From Reyranella massiliensis 521 (GTDB lineage Bacteria > Pseudomonadota > Alphaproteobacteria > Reyranellales > Reyranellaceae), in assembly GCF_000312425.1 (NCBI RefSeq), contig NZ_HE997181.1:1455486-1519485 (forward strand): a stretch of 64,000 nucleotides of DNA, read 5' to 3'. Position numbers and translations under genes: made by a program. Under the pieces are notes generated by a model. It searched no databases and was not told the origin of the DNA. It saw only the letters and a list, made by a program, of their open reading frames with translations. Of this stretch, positions 43,702 to 51,327 are shown one piece after another. The first letter of the stretch is position 1. Each line of letters starts with the position of its first letter.

Positions 43702-46282
43702 TCTTCTCAGATCCGCACGCTCGATCGGCATCGTCGTCGGATTGACGATCGCCGTGTTGATCGCGAGCGGAATCATGCTCGCCGTCACCCATTCCAAGTC
43801 GGCCGCGCGACAGCAGCGGCTCGTGGTCAGTAATTACGAGACGATGGCGTTGATGCGCGACATGGTGATCGCGCTGCAGGATGCCGAGATCGGCCAGCGC
43901 GGCTATCTGCTGTCCGGCGATGCGACCCGGCTGGAGCCGTATGAGCGGGCGCGCGTGCGCATCGAGTCGGGCCTGCGGCAACTCGAGGCGTCCGTGGTCG
44001 GCAATCTCGATGCCACACGGCAGTTCCGCGAGTTCGCTACACTCGCGGGGGAGAAGCTCGAACAGCTCAACGCCACGGTCGGTGCTTACCAGCTCTACGG
44101 CCGCGAGGCCGCACTGGCGCTCGATCGGACCGGCGCAGGCCGCGCGATGATGGGGCAGGTGCGCCTGCTGGGCGATTCCTTCATCGAGGGCCAGCGTCTT
44201 CTTCTGGCGAGCCAGCTTGCGGCGCTGCGTTCGGAGCAGGAACAGGCCGACATTGCGGGCCTCCTGGTGATGGCAGGCGCTTTCATGTGTCTCGTCGCCG
44301 GCATTTATATCGTCGTCCGCGGTGCCGGCCGACTCGAGCGAACGCAGCAGGACCTGACCGCAAGGTCGCGGCTGCTGCAGATGACCCTTGAGAGTCTGCA
44401 GGACCCGATCTTCGTGCTCGATGCACAGGGCATGCTCGTGGCCTGGAACCGCGCATTCACCCAGCTTGCCGCATGGGATCCGGCCAAGCAGGCGCCGCTG
44501 ACGCGCGATCAGCTGCTGTCCGATCGCTCGCCGGCGACGCGAGCCTTGCTTCAGCCGCTTGGCTTCGGCGCAGTGTCGGCCGATGCCGCCTCCGAAGACC
44601 GCACGTCGGTGGTGCGGGTATCGCACGACGGCAGGGACTTCGAGGTTTTTCGCGGTGAGATGGAGGGCGGTGGAGACGTCATCCGTTGCGTCGACATCAC
44701 AGAGAAGCTGCGCGACGAAACGGCCCTGCGCCAGGGTCAGAAGATGGAGGCCACCGGCCAGCTCACCGGCGGCATGGCGCACGACTTCAACAACATCCTC
44801 CAGGTCATCAGGGCCAATCTCGATCTCCTAAAGGGGGAACTTGGTGGCCACGAGGCGGGGCTCGCGCGTGTCCAGACTGCGACTGCCGCGGCCGATCGCG
44901 GGGCGCGGCTCACACAGCAATTGCTGGCGTTCGCGCGCCGCCAGCCCCTGGCGCCGCAGCCGACGAACGTCGCCCACCTGATCGGCGACCTTGCCGATTT
45001 GCTGCGCCATTCGTTGGGCGAGCGCATCGCCATCGAGTTCAAGGTGGCGGACAATCCGTGGAACGCCAGGATCGATCCCAGCCAGCTTGAGAATGCCATC
45101 CTGAACCTGTCCATCAATGCGCGAGACGCCATGCCGGAAGGCGGCACCGTCCGCGTGGAGGTCTCGAACGCCACCCTGGACCGTCGCTACGCCGCCCTGC
45201 ATCCGGACGTGACGCCGGGCCCCTATGTGTTGGTGGATGTCAGCGACACGGGCAGCGGCATGCCGCCGGAGGTCGTCGCCCAGGCCTTCGATCCATTTTT
45301 CACTACTAAGAGCGACGGCAAGGGAACAGGCCTGGGGCTCAGCATGGTCTACGGCTTCGTGCGCCAGTCGAATGGCCACATCCGGATCGACAGTGCGATC
45401 GGGCAGGGCACCAGCGTGAAGCTCTATCTGCCTCGGACCCAGGACGCCGTCGTCGACGACGACGCGGTCGCAGCGACGATCCTGACGGGCAGCGAGCGCA
45501 TCCTGGTTGTCGAGGACAGCGACGACGTGCGGCATGCCGTTGTCGATATGCTCACAGGATGGGGTTATCGCGTCGTTTCCGCCGAGAATCCCGACGTTGC
45601 CGCGGCACTGTTCGAAAAGGACCCGGCCTTCGACTTGTTGTTCACCGATGTCGTGATGCCCGGGACAATGACGGCAATCGAGCTTGCCGAACTGGTTCAG
45701 AAGCAGCGACCAGGGATTGCCGTGCTGCTGACCTCCGGCTTCGCCCGCGACCTCGTTCCGGATTTCAGCCGTATGGGCTATCCGCTGATCCCCAAGCCCT
45801 ACAGCAGTGAGGCGCTGGCGGCGCGCGTACGCGCTGTCCTGGCCGCGCGCCGGCCGCGAGCAGCGGCCAAGCCGGAGGCTGCACCGTCTGCAGCGACCCC
45901 GAAAGCGCCGGCGTTTACCGATCGTCCGAGGCACATTCTTCTCGTGGAGGACGAGATCGTCCTGCGTATGTCCACCACGGACATGCTCGAGCAGATGGGG
46001 TGCGTCGTGTCCGGCGTCGGGACCGGAGAGCAGGCCCTGGAGCTGCTGGCGAAGGACGGGAAGTACGATCTCCTTCTGACCGACCTCGGCTTGCCCAGCA
46101 TGAGCGGGGAGGAATTGGCGAATCGAGTCCGCCAGCAGTACCCGACTCTGCCGGTGGTAATAGCCAGCGGTTACGGTCCGTCGGGGCCCCTAGTCGAGGG
46201 TACGCAGTTCATCTCCAAGCCCTATTCGGCCATCGATCTCCAGCAGGCACTGGACCACGCGGCGAGGAGAGCGGCCGCCTGA
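43694..46282 (+). CDS. CHASE3 hybrid sensor histidine kinase with two receiver domains
   Basis: The 862-residue protein runs: membrane helix (GIVVGLTIAVLIASGIMLAV), CHASE3 sensor (ALQDAEIGQRGYLLSGDATR), second helix (GLLVMAGAFMCLVAGIYIVV), PAS (LESLQDPIFVLDAQGMLVAW), HisKA with TGGMAHDFNNILQVI, HATPase_c with GTGLGLSMVYGFVRQSNGH, then two receiver domains (ILVVEDSDDVRHAVV with Asp in LLFTDVVMP, and ILLVEDEIVLRMSTT with Asp in LLLTDLGLP). Its start overlaps the end of the PhyR-linked kinase, so it is cotranscribed. Hybrid kinases can tune PhyR phosphorylation, but direct evidence is only positional. Confidence 0.9.
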   Translation: MSNLLRSARSIGIVVGLTIAVLIASGIMLAVTHSKSAARQQRLVVSNYETMALMRDMVIALQDAEIGQRGYLLSGDATRLEPYERARVRIESGLRQLEASVVGNLDATRQFREFATLAGEKLEQLNATVGAYQLYGREAALALDRTGAGRAMMGQVRLLGDSFIEGQRLLLASQLAALRSEQEQADIAGLLVMAGAFMCLVAGIYIVVRGAGRLERTQQDLTARSRLLQMTLESLQDPIFVLDAQGMLVAWNRAFTQLAAWDPAKQAPLTRDQLLSDRSPATRALLQPLGFGAVSADAASEDRTSVVRVSHDGRDFEVFRGEMEGGGDVIRCVDITEKLRDETALRQGQKMEATGQLTGGMAHDFNNILQVIRANLDLLKGELGGHEAGLARVQTATAAADRGARLTQQLLAFARRQPLAPQPTNVAHLIGDLADLLRHSLGERIAIEFKVADNPWNARIDPSQLENAILNLSINARDAMPEGGTVRVEVSNATLDRRYAALHPDVTPGPYVLVDVSDTGSGMPPEVVAQAFDPFFTTKSDGKGTGLGLSMVYGFVRQSNGHIRIDSAIGQGTSVKLYLPRTQDAVVDDDAVAATILTGSERILVVEDSDDVRHAVVDMLTGWGYRVVSAENPDVAAALFEKDPAFDLLFTDVVMPGTMTAIELAELVQKQRPGIAVLLTSGFARDLVPDFSRMGYPLIPKPYSSEALAARVRAVLAARRPRAAAKPEAAPSAATPKAPAFTDRPRHILLVEDEIVLRMSTTDMLEQMGCVVSGVGTGEQALELLAKDGKYDLLLTDLGLPSMSGEELANRVRQQYPTLPVVIASGYGPSGPLVEGTQFISKPYSAIDLQQALDHAARRAAA

Positions 46283-46296
46283 TTTCGCGTGTCGCG

Positions 46297-46322
46297 TGCA
46301 ACCCTGGGCCGTTTTATGGCGT
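46297..46322 (+). promoter_or_regulatory. Possible sigma-EcfG promoter of the 52-residue membrane protein
   Basis: GCAAC (46297-46301), 17 bases, CGTT (46319-46322), ending 41 bases before the ATG. It has one mismatch to consensus and is the weakest of the set. Confidence 0.45.
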
Positions 46323-46363
46323 TTCTTCGGCAAGCGGGGAATGTCAAAGGCTGGAGGGGCAAG

Positions 46364-46522
46364 ATGGAATCCAGGCAAGTTCCCGACGCCACGCATGCGT
46401 CGAACATGTCTTCGGACGAGGCGTCGCGCAATCCACTGGCGGGCGAGCTTATGGATCTTTACGTCGCGATGATCGTCGTGATCCCTCTCGCATTCTTTCT
46501 GAAATCGCTGTGGTCATTCTGA
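46364..46522 (+). CDS. Small C-terminally anchored membrane protein, unknown
   Basis: The 52-residue product starts after GGAGGGGC and has a polar N-terminal half and one membrane segment (LYVAMIVVIPLAFFLKSLW) at the C terminus. I recognise no family. A longer reading frame beginning 25 codons upstream lacks a ribosome site. The gene lies between the hybrid kinase and the secreted CsbD gene and has a possible sigma-EcfG promoter, so I infer a stress-related envelope peptide. Confidence 0.6.
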   Translation: MESRQVPDATHASNMSSDEASRNPLAGELMDLYVAMIVVIPLAFFLKSLWSF

Positions 46523-46526
46523 GGCG

Positions 46527-46551
46527 GCAACCTCGGCTGCTGCCCCTCGTT
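46527..46551 (+). promoter_or_regulatory. Predicted sigma-EcfG promoter of the secreted CsbD gene
   Basis: GGCAAC (46526-46531), 16 bases, CGTT (46548-46551), ending 32 bases before the ATG. It uses the same GGCAAC-N16-CGTT form as the csbD promoter at 40660. Confidence 0.62.
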
Positions 46552-46583
46552 GTTGATCCGACGGTTTCACAAGGAGGTTTTCG

Positions 46584-46904
46584 ATGCGTTCACTCGCCGT
46601 TCTTGCCGCGTGTGCCGGCCTTGCCATCGGCGCACTGCCCGTCGCCGTCAACGCACAGGCGTCGGGCCAGACCACCACTCAGAACGACGTGAAGACGATC
46701 TGGGAGAAGTTCAAGGGTAGCTGGAATCAGACCAAGGGAGCGGTGAAGGAGCAGTGGGCCAAGCTCACCGACGACGACCTGCTCGCCATTGAGGGGCGGC
46801 GCGATCAGCTCGTCGGCAAGATCCAGACGCGTTACGGCATTTCGAAGGAAGAGGCCGAAGCCCAGGTGAGCACCTGGGAGCAGCGTCGCTATCGCGACAT
46901 GTAA
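46584..46904 (+). CDS. CsbD-like protein with a signal peptide
   Basis: The 106-residue product starts with a clear signal peptide (LAVLAACAGLAIGALPVAVNA, cut before QAS) and a short Thr/Gln linker, then a CsbD core: IWEKFKGSWNQTKGAVKEQW, AKLTDDDLLAIEGRRDQLVG, and IQTRYGISKEEAEAQ. The core aligns throughout with cytoplasmic CsbD at 40730, so it is an exported paralogue. An AAGGAGG site precedes the ATG. The next secreted protein gene follows 44 bases later, probably on the same transcript. Confidence 0.9.
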   Translation: MRSLAVLAACAGLAIGALPVAVNAQASGQTTTQNDVKTIWEKFKGSWNQTKGAVKEQWAKLTDDDLLAIEGRRDQLVGKIQTRYGISKEEAEAQVSTWEQRRYRDM

Positions 46905-46948
46905 GGACATGTGAGGTCTCGCGCTGCACCAGGCCAAGGAGAGAAAAC

Positions 46949-47503
46949 ATGAAGCGTCACATTCATCTGGCGACGCTTGTCGGCGTGATGGGGTTGGTCG
47001 CGGCAACCGCTGCCGTTGCCCAGGTCCCGCAATTCCGTGACGAGAAGACCGGCAAGGTCTGGACGCCGGAAAACGTGAGCAAGGACAACCAGACCCCTCA
47101 GCAGCAGGCGGCGATGCCGGCAACGCCGGCGGATAAAGCTTTCGATCCGAACAGCCAGGCCGTGACGATGCCACCCGTGGTCCAGCGGCCGCGCGGCAAC
47201 TTGATGGGCACTGTACCGATCACCGCCGGCCCGACGGTACCGATCGCCACGCTCGATGGCGCATGGCTGCAGGCGGTGCCGCAGCAGAACTGGCTGTCCG
47301 CGATCTACGTGACCAACAACAGCGCAGGCGTCGTCGATGCCGTGGTGAGCTGCCTGTTCACCAATGGTGGCCGGCCCGTCCAGGAAGTTCGGGTGGTGGC
47401 ACCACCGTCGGGGCCTGGCGAGCGCTGGGGCATGCCGGTCTACGGTCCGCGCGTAGACATCTTCGTTGATCGCGTGACCTGTCGATTGGTCTCGCCGCCG
47501 TAG
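46949..47503 (+). CDS. Secreted protein of unknown family, paralogue of the 37185 gene
   Basis: The 184-residue protein has a signal peptide (LATLVGVMGLVAATAAVAQ) and then directly VPQFRDEKTGKVWTPENVSK, the sequence also found in the 37185 product. Shared blocks continue through FDPNSQAVTMPPVVQRPRGN, GPTVPIATLDGAWLQAV, CLFTNGGRPVQEVRVVAPPS and YGPRVDIFVDRVTCRLVSP. Two conserved cysteines fit a periplasmic disulfide. An AAGGAG site precedes the ATG. The family is not one I recognise. Lying behind the secreted CsbD gene, it is probably under sigma-EcfG control. Confidence 0.82.
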   Translation: MKRHIHLATLVGVMGLVAATAAVAQVPQFRDEKTGKVWTPENVSKDNQTPQQQAAMPATPADKAFDPNSQAVTMPPVVQRPRGNLMGTVPITAGPTVPIATLDGAWLQAVPQQNWLSAIYVTNNSAGVVDAVVSCLFTNGGRPVQEVRVVAPPSGPGERWGMPVYGPRVDIFVDRVTCRLVSPP

Positions 47504-47601
47504 CGATCTAGCGCCCGTTTCGCCGCATGTCGAAACGGGTCAAGCGTTCCACTTTCCGGCAAAGCCCGTTACCTTCGCCTTCCGGGGAAGAAGGATAGCG
47601 A

Positions 47602-49173
47602 ATGCGTAGCATTGGAATTGGACGGCGGACCGCACTTGCAGGCAGCGCAGCATTGGCGGGCGCTTCATTGATCAGGCCGCGGGAAGCGCGGGCGGCCAAG
47701 GCGCTGACGGTGGTGCTCGAATCCGAGGTCACGATCCTCGATCCCCACGTCATCACCGCCACAATCACGCGAACGTTCGGGCTGCATGTCTTCGATATGC
47801 TGTTTGCCATGAACGAGAAGGGCGAGATCAAGCCGCAGATGGTCGAAGGCTACGAGGCGAGCCCCGACAAGCTTACCTGGACCTTCGTGCTGCGCGACGG
47901 CCTGAAGTGGCACGACGGAAATCCGGTGACGGCCGAGGATTGCGTCGCATCCCTGAAGCGTTGGTCTGTCCGCGATCCGCTGGGCAAGATGCTCATGACG
48001 GATACGGAAACGCTCGAGGCCAAGGATCCGAAGACGATCAGATTGGTCCTCAAGCAGCCGTTCCCGTTGCTTCTCGACGTGCTCGGCAAGCCCAACGCGC
48101 CGCTGCCGGTCATGATGCCGGCACGGCTCGCTGCGACGCCGGCGGACCAGCGCATCGGCGATCCGATCGGTTCGGGCCCGTTCCGCTTTCTCAAGGATCA
48201 ATGGCGGCCGGGCAATGCGATGGTCCTTGAGCGCAACCCGGCCTATGTGCCGCGCAAGGAGGCACCGGATTTTCTGGCCGGCGGCAAGGACGTCAAGATC
48301 GACCAGCTCGTGCTTCGCGTCATGCCCGATCAATCGACGGGCGCCAACGCGTTGATCGCCGGCGAAATCGACTACATGCAGTATCTGCCTTTCGACATGC
48401 TGCCGATCCTTGAGAAGGAGAAGAGCATCAAGTTGATGGGCCTGGGCGGCATCCACCAGTTCCAGGGAAATTTCCGCCTGAACCATGCCTTCCCGCCGTT
48501 CGACAATCCGGCGGTGCGCAAGGTTCTATGGAAGCTGGTCGATCAGAATGCGACGCTGACGGCCATTGGCGTACCCGACAAGTATCAGACCAAGAACTGC
48601 TCCTCTTTCTGGATGTGCGGCACGCCACTTTCAACCGACGCAGGGGCGGGCGCGGCGAAGGTCGACCTGGCGGCGGCCAAGGCCGAGCTTGCAGCCTCGG
48701 GTTACAAGGGCGAGCCGGTCATCATTCTTGAAGTCGCAGGTTCGATCAGCCAGACCGCCTCGCGTGTGCTCGTCCAGAACATGCGTGATGTTGGCTTCAC
48801 CGTCGAACAGCAGCCGCGCGATTGGCCGACCGTACTGGCGCGTCGCGCCAAGAAGGACGGCTGGTCAATGTTTCCGGTCTACTCCAACGGCACCGACATG
48901 TATTCGCCGCTGACGCACTTCTATGTGGCGGCGACATGCAACGACTTCCCCGGATGGTCCTGCGACACCCGAATACCCGACCTGCTCAAGGCGTTTACGC
49001 GCGCCAGCACGCTGGAAGAGCGCAAGAAAATTGCCGCCGATATTCAGGTGCTTTCCTACGAGCTGGTGCCCTCTCTCATGTGGGGACAGTTCACCATCCC
49101 CGCAGGCTATCGAACCGAACTCAAGGGGCTGATCCAGTCGTCCTATCCGATGTTCTGGCAGGTCGATAGGTAG
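47602..49173 (+). CDS. ABC transporter substrate-binding protein (peptide/nickel family 5)
   Basis: The 523-residue protein is a family-5 solute-binding protein (DppA/OppA-like). Its N terminus, GRRTALAGSAALAGASLIRP, looks like a twin-arginine-type signal (single RR followed by a hydrophobic stretch and AREARA). The mature part shows VTILDPHVITATITRTFGLH, GLKWHDGNPVTAEDCVASLK and DPIGSGPFRF, all typical. It binds a peptide or other oligomer in the periplasm. No permease or ATPase genes are next to it, so it is an orphan here. It may be a sporadic insertion within the stress island. Confidence 0.92.
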   Translation: MRSIGIGRRTALAGSAALAGASLIRPREARAAKALTVVLESEVTILDPHVITATITRTFGLHVFDMLFAMNEKGEIKPQMVEGYEASPDKLTWTFVLRDGLKWHDGNPVTAEDCVASLKRWSVRDPLGKMLMTDTETLEAKDPKTIRLVLKQPFPLLLDVLGKPNAPLPVMMPARLAATPADQRIGDPIGSGPFRFLKDQWRPGNAMVLERNPAYVPRKEAPDFLAGGKDVKIDQLVLRVMPDQSTGANALIAGEIDYMQYLPFDMLPILEKEKSIKLMGLGGIHQFQGNFRLNHAFPPFDNPAVRKVLWKLVDQNATLTAIGVPDKYQTKNCSSFWMCGTPLSTDAGAGAAKVDLAAAKAELAASGYKGEPVIILEVAGSISQTASRVLVQNMRDVGFTVEQQPRDWPTVLARRAKKDGWSMFPVYSNGTDMYSPLTHFYVAATCNDFPGWSCDTRIPDLLKAFTRASTLEERKKIAADIQVLSYELVPSLMWGQFTIPAGYRTELKGLIQSSYPMFWQVDR

Positions 49174-49182
49174 TCCTGTGCG

Positions 49183-49207
49183 GGAACTGACGATACCTCC
49201 TCACGTT
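49183..49207 (+). promoter_or_regulatory. Predicted sigma-EcfG promoter of the lipoprotein-acetyltransferase pair
   Basis: GGAAC (49183-49187), 16 bases, CGTT (49204-49207): exact consensus, ending 40 bases before the ATG at 49248. Confidence 0.72.
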
Positions 49208-49247
49208 GTCGTGCCGGGATGTAAAGTAGATCCCAAGGAGGTATCGG

Positions 49248-49559
49248 ATGCTGAAGCGGTTGGTGCCCGTGCTTGTCGCGGCCGTAGCCCTCGGCGCGTG
49301 CGCGACCGAGACGCGTGTCGTGGTGGCGCCGGATGATGCGTGTGCGACCTATGGCTTCAGAGTCGGTACGGCGGCCTACGATCAGTGTCGGGCGCGCGAA
49401 TATTCGGCGCGCCAACAGGGCAGGGTCGTCGTCGGCTATTCGGAGCCGCAGATCTACGCCGACGCTCAGGCAGCTTGCCGGGCTTACGGCCTTGTGCCTT
49501 ACGACCGGACCTACGACGTCTGCGTACAGCGGGAGTATGCGGCCCGGCGTCCGGTCTGA
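49248..49559 (+). CDS. Small lipoprotein of unknown function
   Basis: The 103-residue product has a lipoprotein signal (LVPVLVAAVALGACATE, lipobox LGAC, Cys about residue 18). The mature chain holds two similar Cys-containing segments: DDACATYGFRVGTAAYDQCR and AQAACRAYGLVPYDRTYDVC, an internal duplication of about 45 residues with a paired-cysteine pattern (A-C-x-x-Y/A-G-x-x-x-x-x-x-Y-D-x-C). An AAGGAGGT site precedes the ATG. It has an exact sigma-EcfG promoter and is probably an outer-envelope stress protein. Confidence 0.82.
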   Translation: MLKRLVPVLVAAVALGACATETRVVVAPDDACATYGFRVGTAAYDQCRAREYSARQQGRVVVGYSEPQIYADAQAACRAYGLVPYDRTYDVCVQREYAARRPV

Positions 49560-49587
49560 CGCTTCATCGATTGTGGACGGAGTATAG

Positions 49588-49857
49588 ATGTCAGTAACGC
49601 ATAACCCCGTCCGCTCTCGTTACGAGATGCCGACCGAGCATGGTCTGGCGATCGCCGAGTATCGCCAGCAGGGCGACAGGCTCGTCTTCACGCACACGGA
49701 GGTACCTCCGAAGGACCAGGGGAAGGGCTTGGCTGCGAAGCTCGTCGATGCGGCTCTCAAAGATACGCATCGCCGTGGCCTAAAGATCGTGCCTGCCTGC
49801 AGCTACATCGTTGCCTATGTGCGCCGTCATCCCGAGTTCGACGACAGCGCGCGATGA
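49588..49857 (+). CDS. GNAT-type acetyltransferase (YjdJ/COG2388-like)
   Basis: The 89-residue protein is a short GNAT domain of the COG2388 kind. RSRYEMPTEHGLAIAEYRQQ leads to VFTHTEVPPKDQGKGLAAKL, which contains the acetyl-CoA-binding Q/R-x-x-G-x-G/A pattern, and ends IVPACSYIVAYVRRHPEF. Members probably acetylate small amines or protein N termini. It starts 28 bases after the lipoprotein gene, so it should share its sigma-EcfG transcript. Confidence 0.88.
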   Translation: MSVTHNPVRSRYEMPTEHGLAIAEYRQQGDRLVFTHTEVPPKDQGKGLAAKLVDAALKDTHRRGLKIVPACSYIVAYVRRHPEFDDSAR

Positions 49858-49872
49858 TGTTCGATCTCTGCG

Positions 49873-50013
49873 CTAGCCGCCGTAGGGTAAGAGGAAGTAC
49901 CAGGCGAGTGCAAGCGCCACGACCGCGCCGATCGACGAGGCCAAGAGGATCATGAAGATACGTCCGCTGATAAGGCCACTGCGCGCTTCGGTCGGGGAGA
50001 GTTCGCGTTTCAT
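49873..50013 (-). CDS. 46-residue membrane protein, unknown
   Basis: The product reads MKRELSPTEARSGLISGR, followed by one membrane helix (IFMILLASSIGAVVALALAW) and a short YFLLPYGG tail. The AAGGAGGG ribosome site is nearly perfect at six bases from the ATG, which convinces me despite the size. It is divergent from the DUF1328 gene; a predicted sigma-EcfG promoter (50050-50075) lies about 37 bases before its start. No family is recognised. Confidence 0.75.
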   Translation of the reverse strand: MKRELSPTEARSGLISGRIFMILLASSIGAVVALALAWYFLLPYGG

Positions 50014-50049
50014 CGGCCCTCCTTAAGGGTTGTGAACTGCCACTTGATC

Positions 50050-50075
50050 AACGTCCCCGGCACCAAAGCGGTTGC
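50050..50075 (-). promoter_or_regulatory. Predicted sigma-EcfG promoter, minus strand half of a divergent pair
   Basis: On the minus strand, GGCAAC (from 50076), 17 bases, CGTT (50053-50050). Its -35 forms a perfect seven-base inverted repeat with the -35 of the plus-strand promoter. Confidence 0.62.
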
Positions 50076-50082
50076 CACTTCG

Positions 50083-50108
50083 GCAACCACCCCGAATCGG
50101 CCCGCGTT
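50083..50108 (+). promoter_or_regulatory. Predicted sigma-EcfG promoter of the DUF1328 gene
   Basis: GGCAAC (50082-50087), 17 bases, CGTT (50105-50108), ending 32 bases before the ATG. Confidence 0.65.
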
Positions 50109-50140
50109 AATTGCTCGACCTATCAAACAGGGAGCGAGCG

Positions 50141-50311
50141 ATGTTGTATTGGGCGCTGATGTTTCTGGTAATCGCGATAGTGGCGGGCGTTTTCGGCTTC
50201 GGCGGAATTGCCTCGGCCGCGACGGGCATGGCGCAGATCCTGTTCGTCATCGCGCTGGTGCTGTTCGTCGTCAGCCTGTTCGCAGGCTTTGTTCGTCGCA
50301 ACAGCCCTTAG
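50141..50311 (+). CDS. DUF1328 small membrane protein
   Basis: The 56-residue product has two membrane helices: [20 protein letters not shown], then [33 protein letters not shown]. This is the DUF1328/YtjA family, common and strongly stress-induced in proteobacteria without known function. The chosen ATG follows GGGAGCGAGCG. It has its own predicted sigma-EcfG promoter, and its stop overlaps by four bases with the convergent ATP-grasp-like gene. Confidence 0.9.
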   Translation: MLYWALMFLVIAIVAGVFGFGGIASAATGMAQILFVIALVLFVVSLFAGFVRRNSP

Positions 50312-51225
50312 GCTGCAGCGGTCGCGATGAAGTGGCGGCGAAGCGCGGCGCGCGCTGCGTTGCCGGCTTCGCGGTCCCAGCAATTCACGATCGCCACCCG
50401 GAAACCGCCGGGTGGCATGGCATGGCGGTGAGGAGCCAGTCCCTCGTGAAAAGTGATCTGGACGCTTGAAATGCCAGACTGTTGCTCGATGCCGCGCACC
50501 ATCTCGGCAGGCGGATGACGGTATTGCGGACCATGCGGCAGGAAAAGAACCACGCTGTATCCCAGCCGCCTGTCGCGATCGTCGTAGCGCCACACCTTGT
50601 GGGTGTAGAGTTCGATCAGGGCCTCGATCCAGGGATCGCCGCCGTAGAGATCGGGCCATTGATCGGCAAAGCGCAGATGCACTTCGATGATGCGACCGCC
50701 GATCGTTTCGAGGTTGACCATGCCAGTGTAGCCCGCGAGGTGCTGCCGGCACCAGTTGGCTCCCCAGGTTTCGACAGCGGGCTCGGCTGAAGAAGCGACT
50801 TCCCAATGATCGAACGTACCGTCGCCGGAAGCCAATCCGCGGGCGTGGCGCCACCATGTCGGGGAACCATCGACGAGCGCGACGTCGCTGCTGATGTGGT
50901 CTCCTTCGAGGAGGGCCATCCACATGTGGCCCGGCTGGTATGCGGCTTCGTAATCGGCGGCCGAGCGCAAGGTTCGGCTGCCCACGCCCATCCCCTTCAG
51001 GTTGTAGAGCGGCTTGGAGAAGACCGGATAGCGATGAGGCGCCACCCCATGCGGTGCCGCGTCCAGCCCCTGTCGAAGCGCTACTTCCAGCTTGTCGTAA
51101 ACCCAGCGATGCCGTGGATTCCAGGTCCAGGCGTCGCTGTCCTCAGTCGGTATGAGAGTGTCCGGAGGGCAGGGCACCCTCTCGAAATATTGAGTACGCC
51201 AGGGATCGATCTCGCAAATCGGCAC
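50308..51225 (-). CDS. ATP-grasp-like protein divergent from ergothioneine genes
   Basis: The protein of about 305 residues shows ATP-grasp features: [20 protein letters not shown] (the nucleotide-binding Lys and glycine-rich loop), [20 protein letters not shown] (adenine-pocket strand and acidic residue) and [20 protein letters not shown] (metal-binding Glu and E-x-H/N-x-R). ATP-grasp enzymes make amide or peptide bonds from carboxylates. There is no ATG before the conserved sequence; I take the GTG at 51223-51225, preceded by CGAGG. An upstream in-frame frame extends into the egtB gene and is rejected. It is divergent from egtB with 102 bases between, so a thiol or peptide role is worth considering. 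The specific family is not known to me. Confidence 0.7.
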   Translation of the reverse strand: MPICEIDPWRTQYFERVPCPPDTLIPTEDSDAWTWNPRHRWVYDKLEVALRQGLDAAPHGVAPHRYPVFSKPLYNLKGMGVGSRTLRSAADYEAAYQPGHMWMALLEGDHISSDVALVDGSPTWWRHARGLASGDGTFDHWEVASSAEPAVETWGANWCRQHLAGYTGMVNLETIGGRIIEVHLRFADQWPDLYGGDPWIEALIELYTHKVWRYDDRDRRLGYSVVLFLPHGPQYRHPPAEMVRGIEQQSGISSVQITFHEGLAPHRHAMPPGGFRVAIVNCWDREAGNAARAALRRHFIATAAA

Positions 51226-51327
51226 TTGCTTGCCTCGGGTGGGCGCGTCGACGTTGCGAGCGTGACGGCGCGACCGCGCTCTTGCAACCGGACAGTGGGC
51301 TACCAAGTTAGGACCTGCGGAGGTTTC

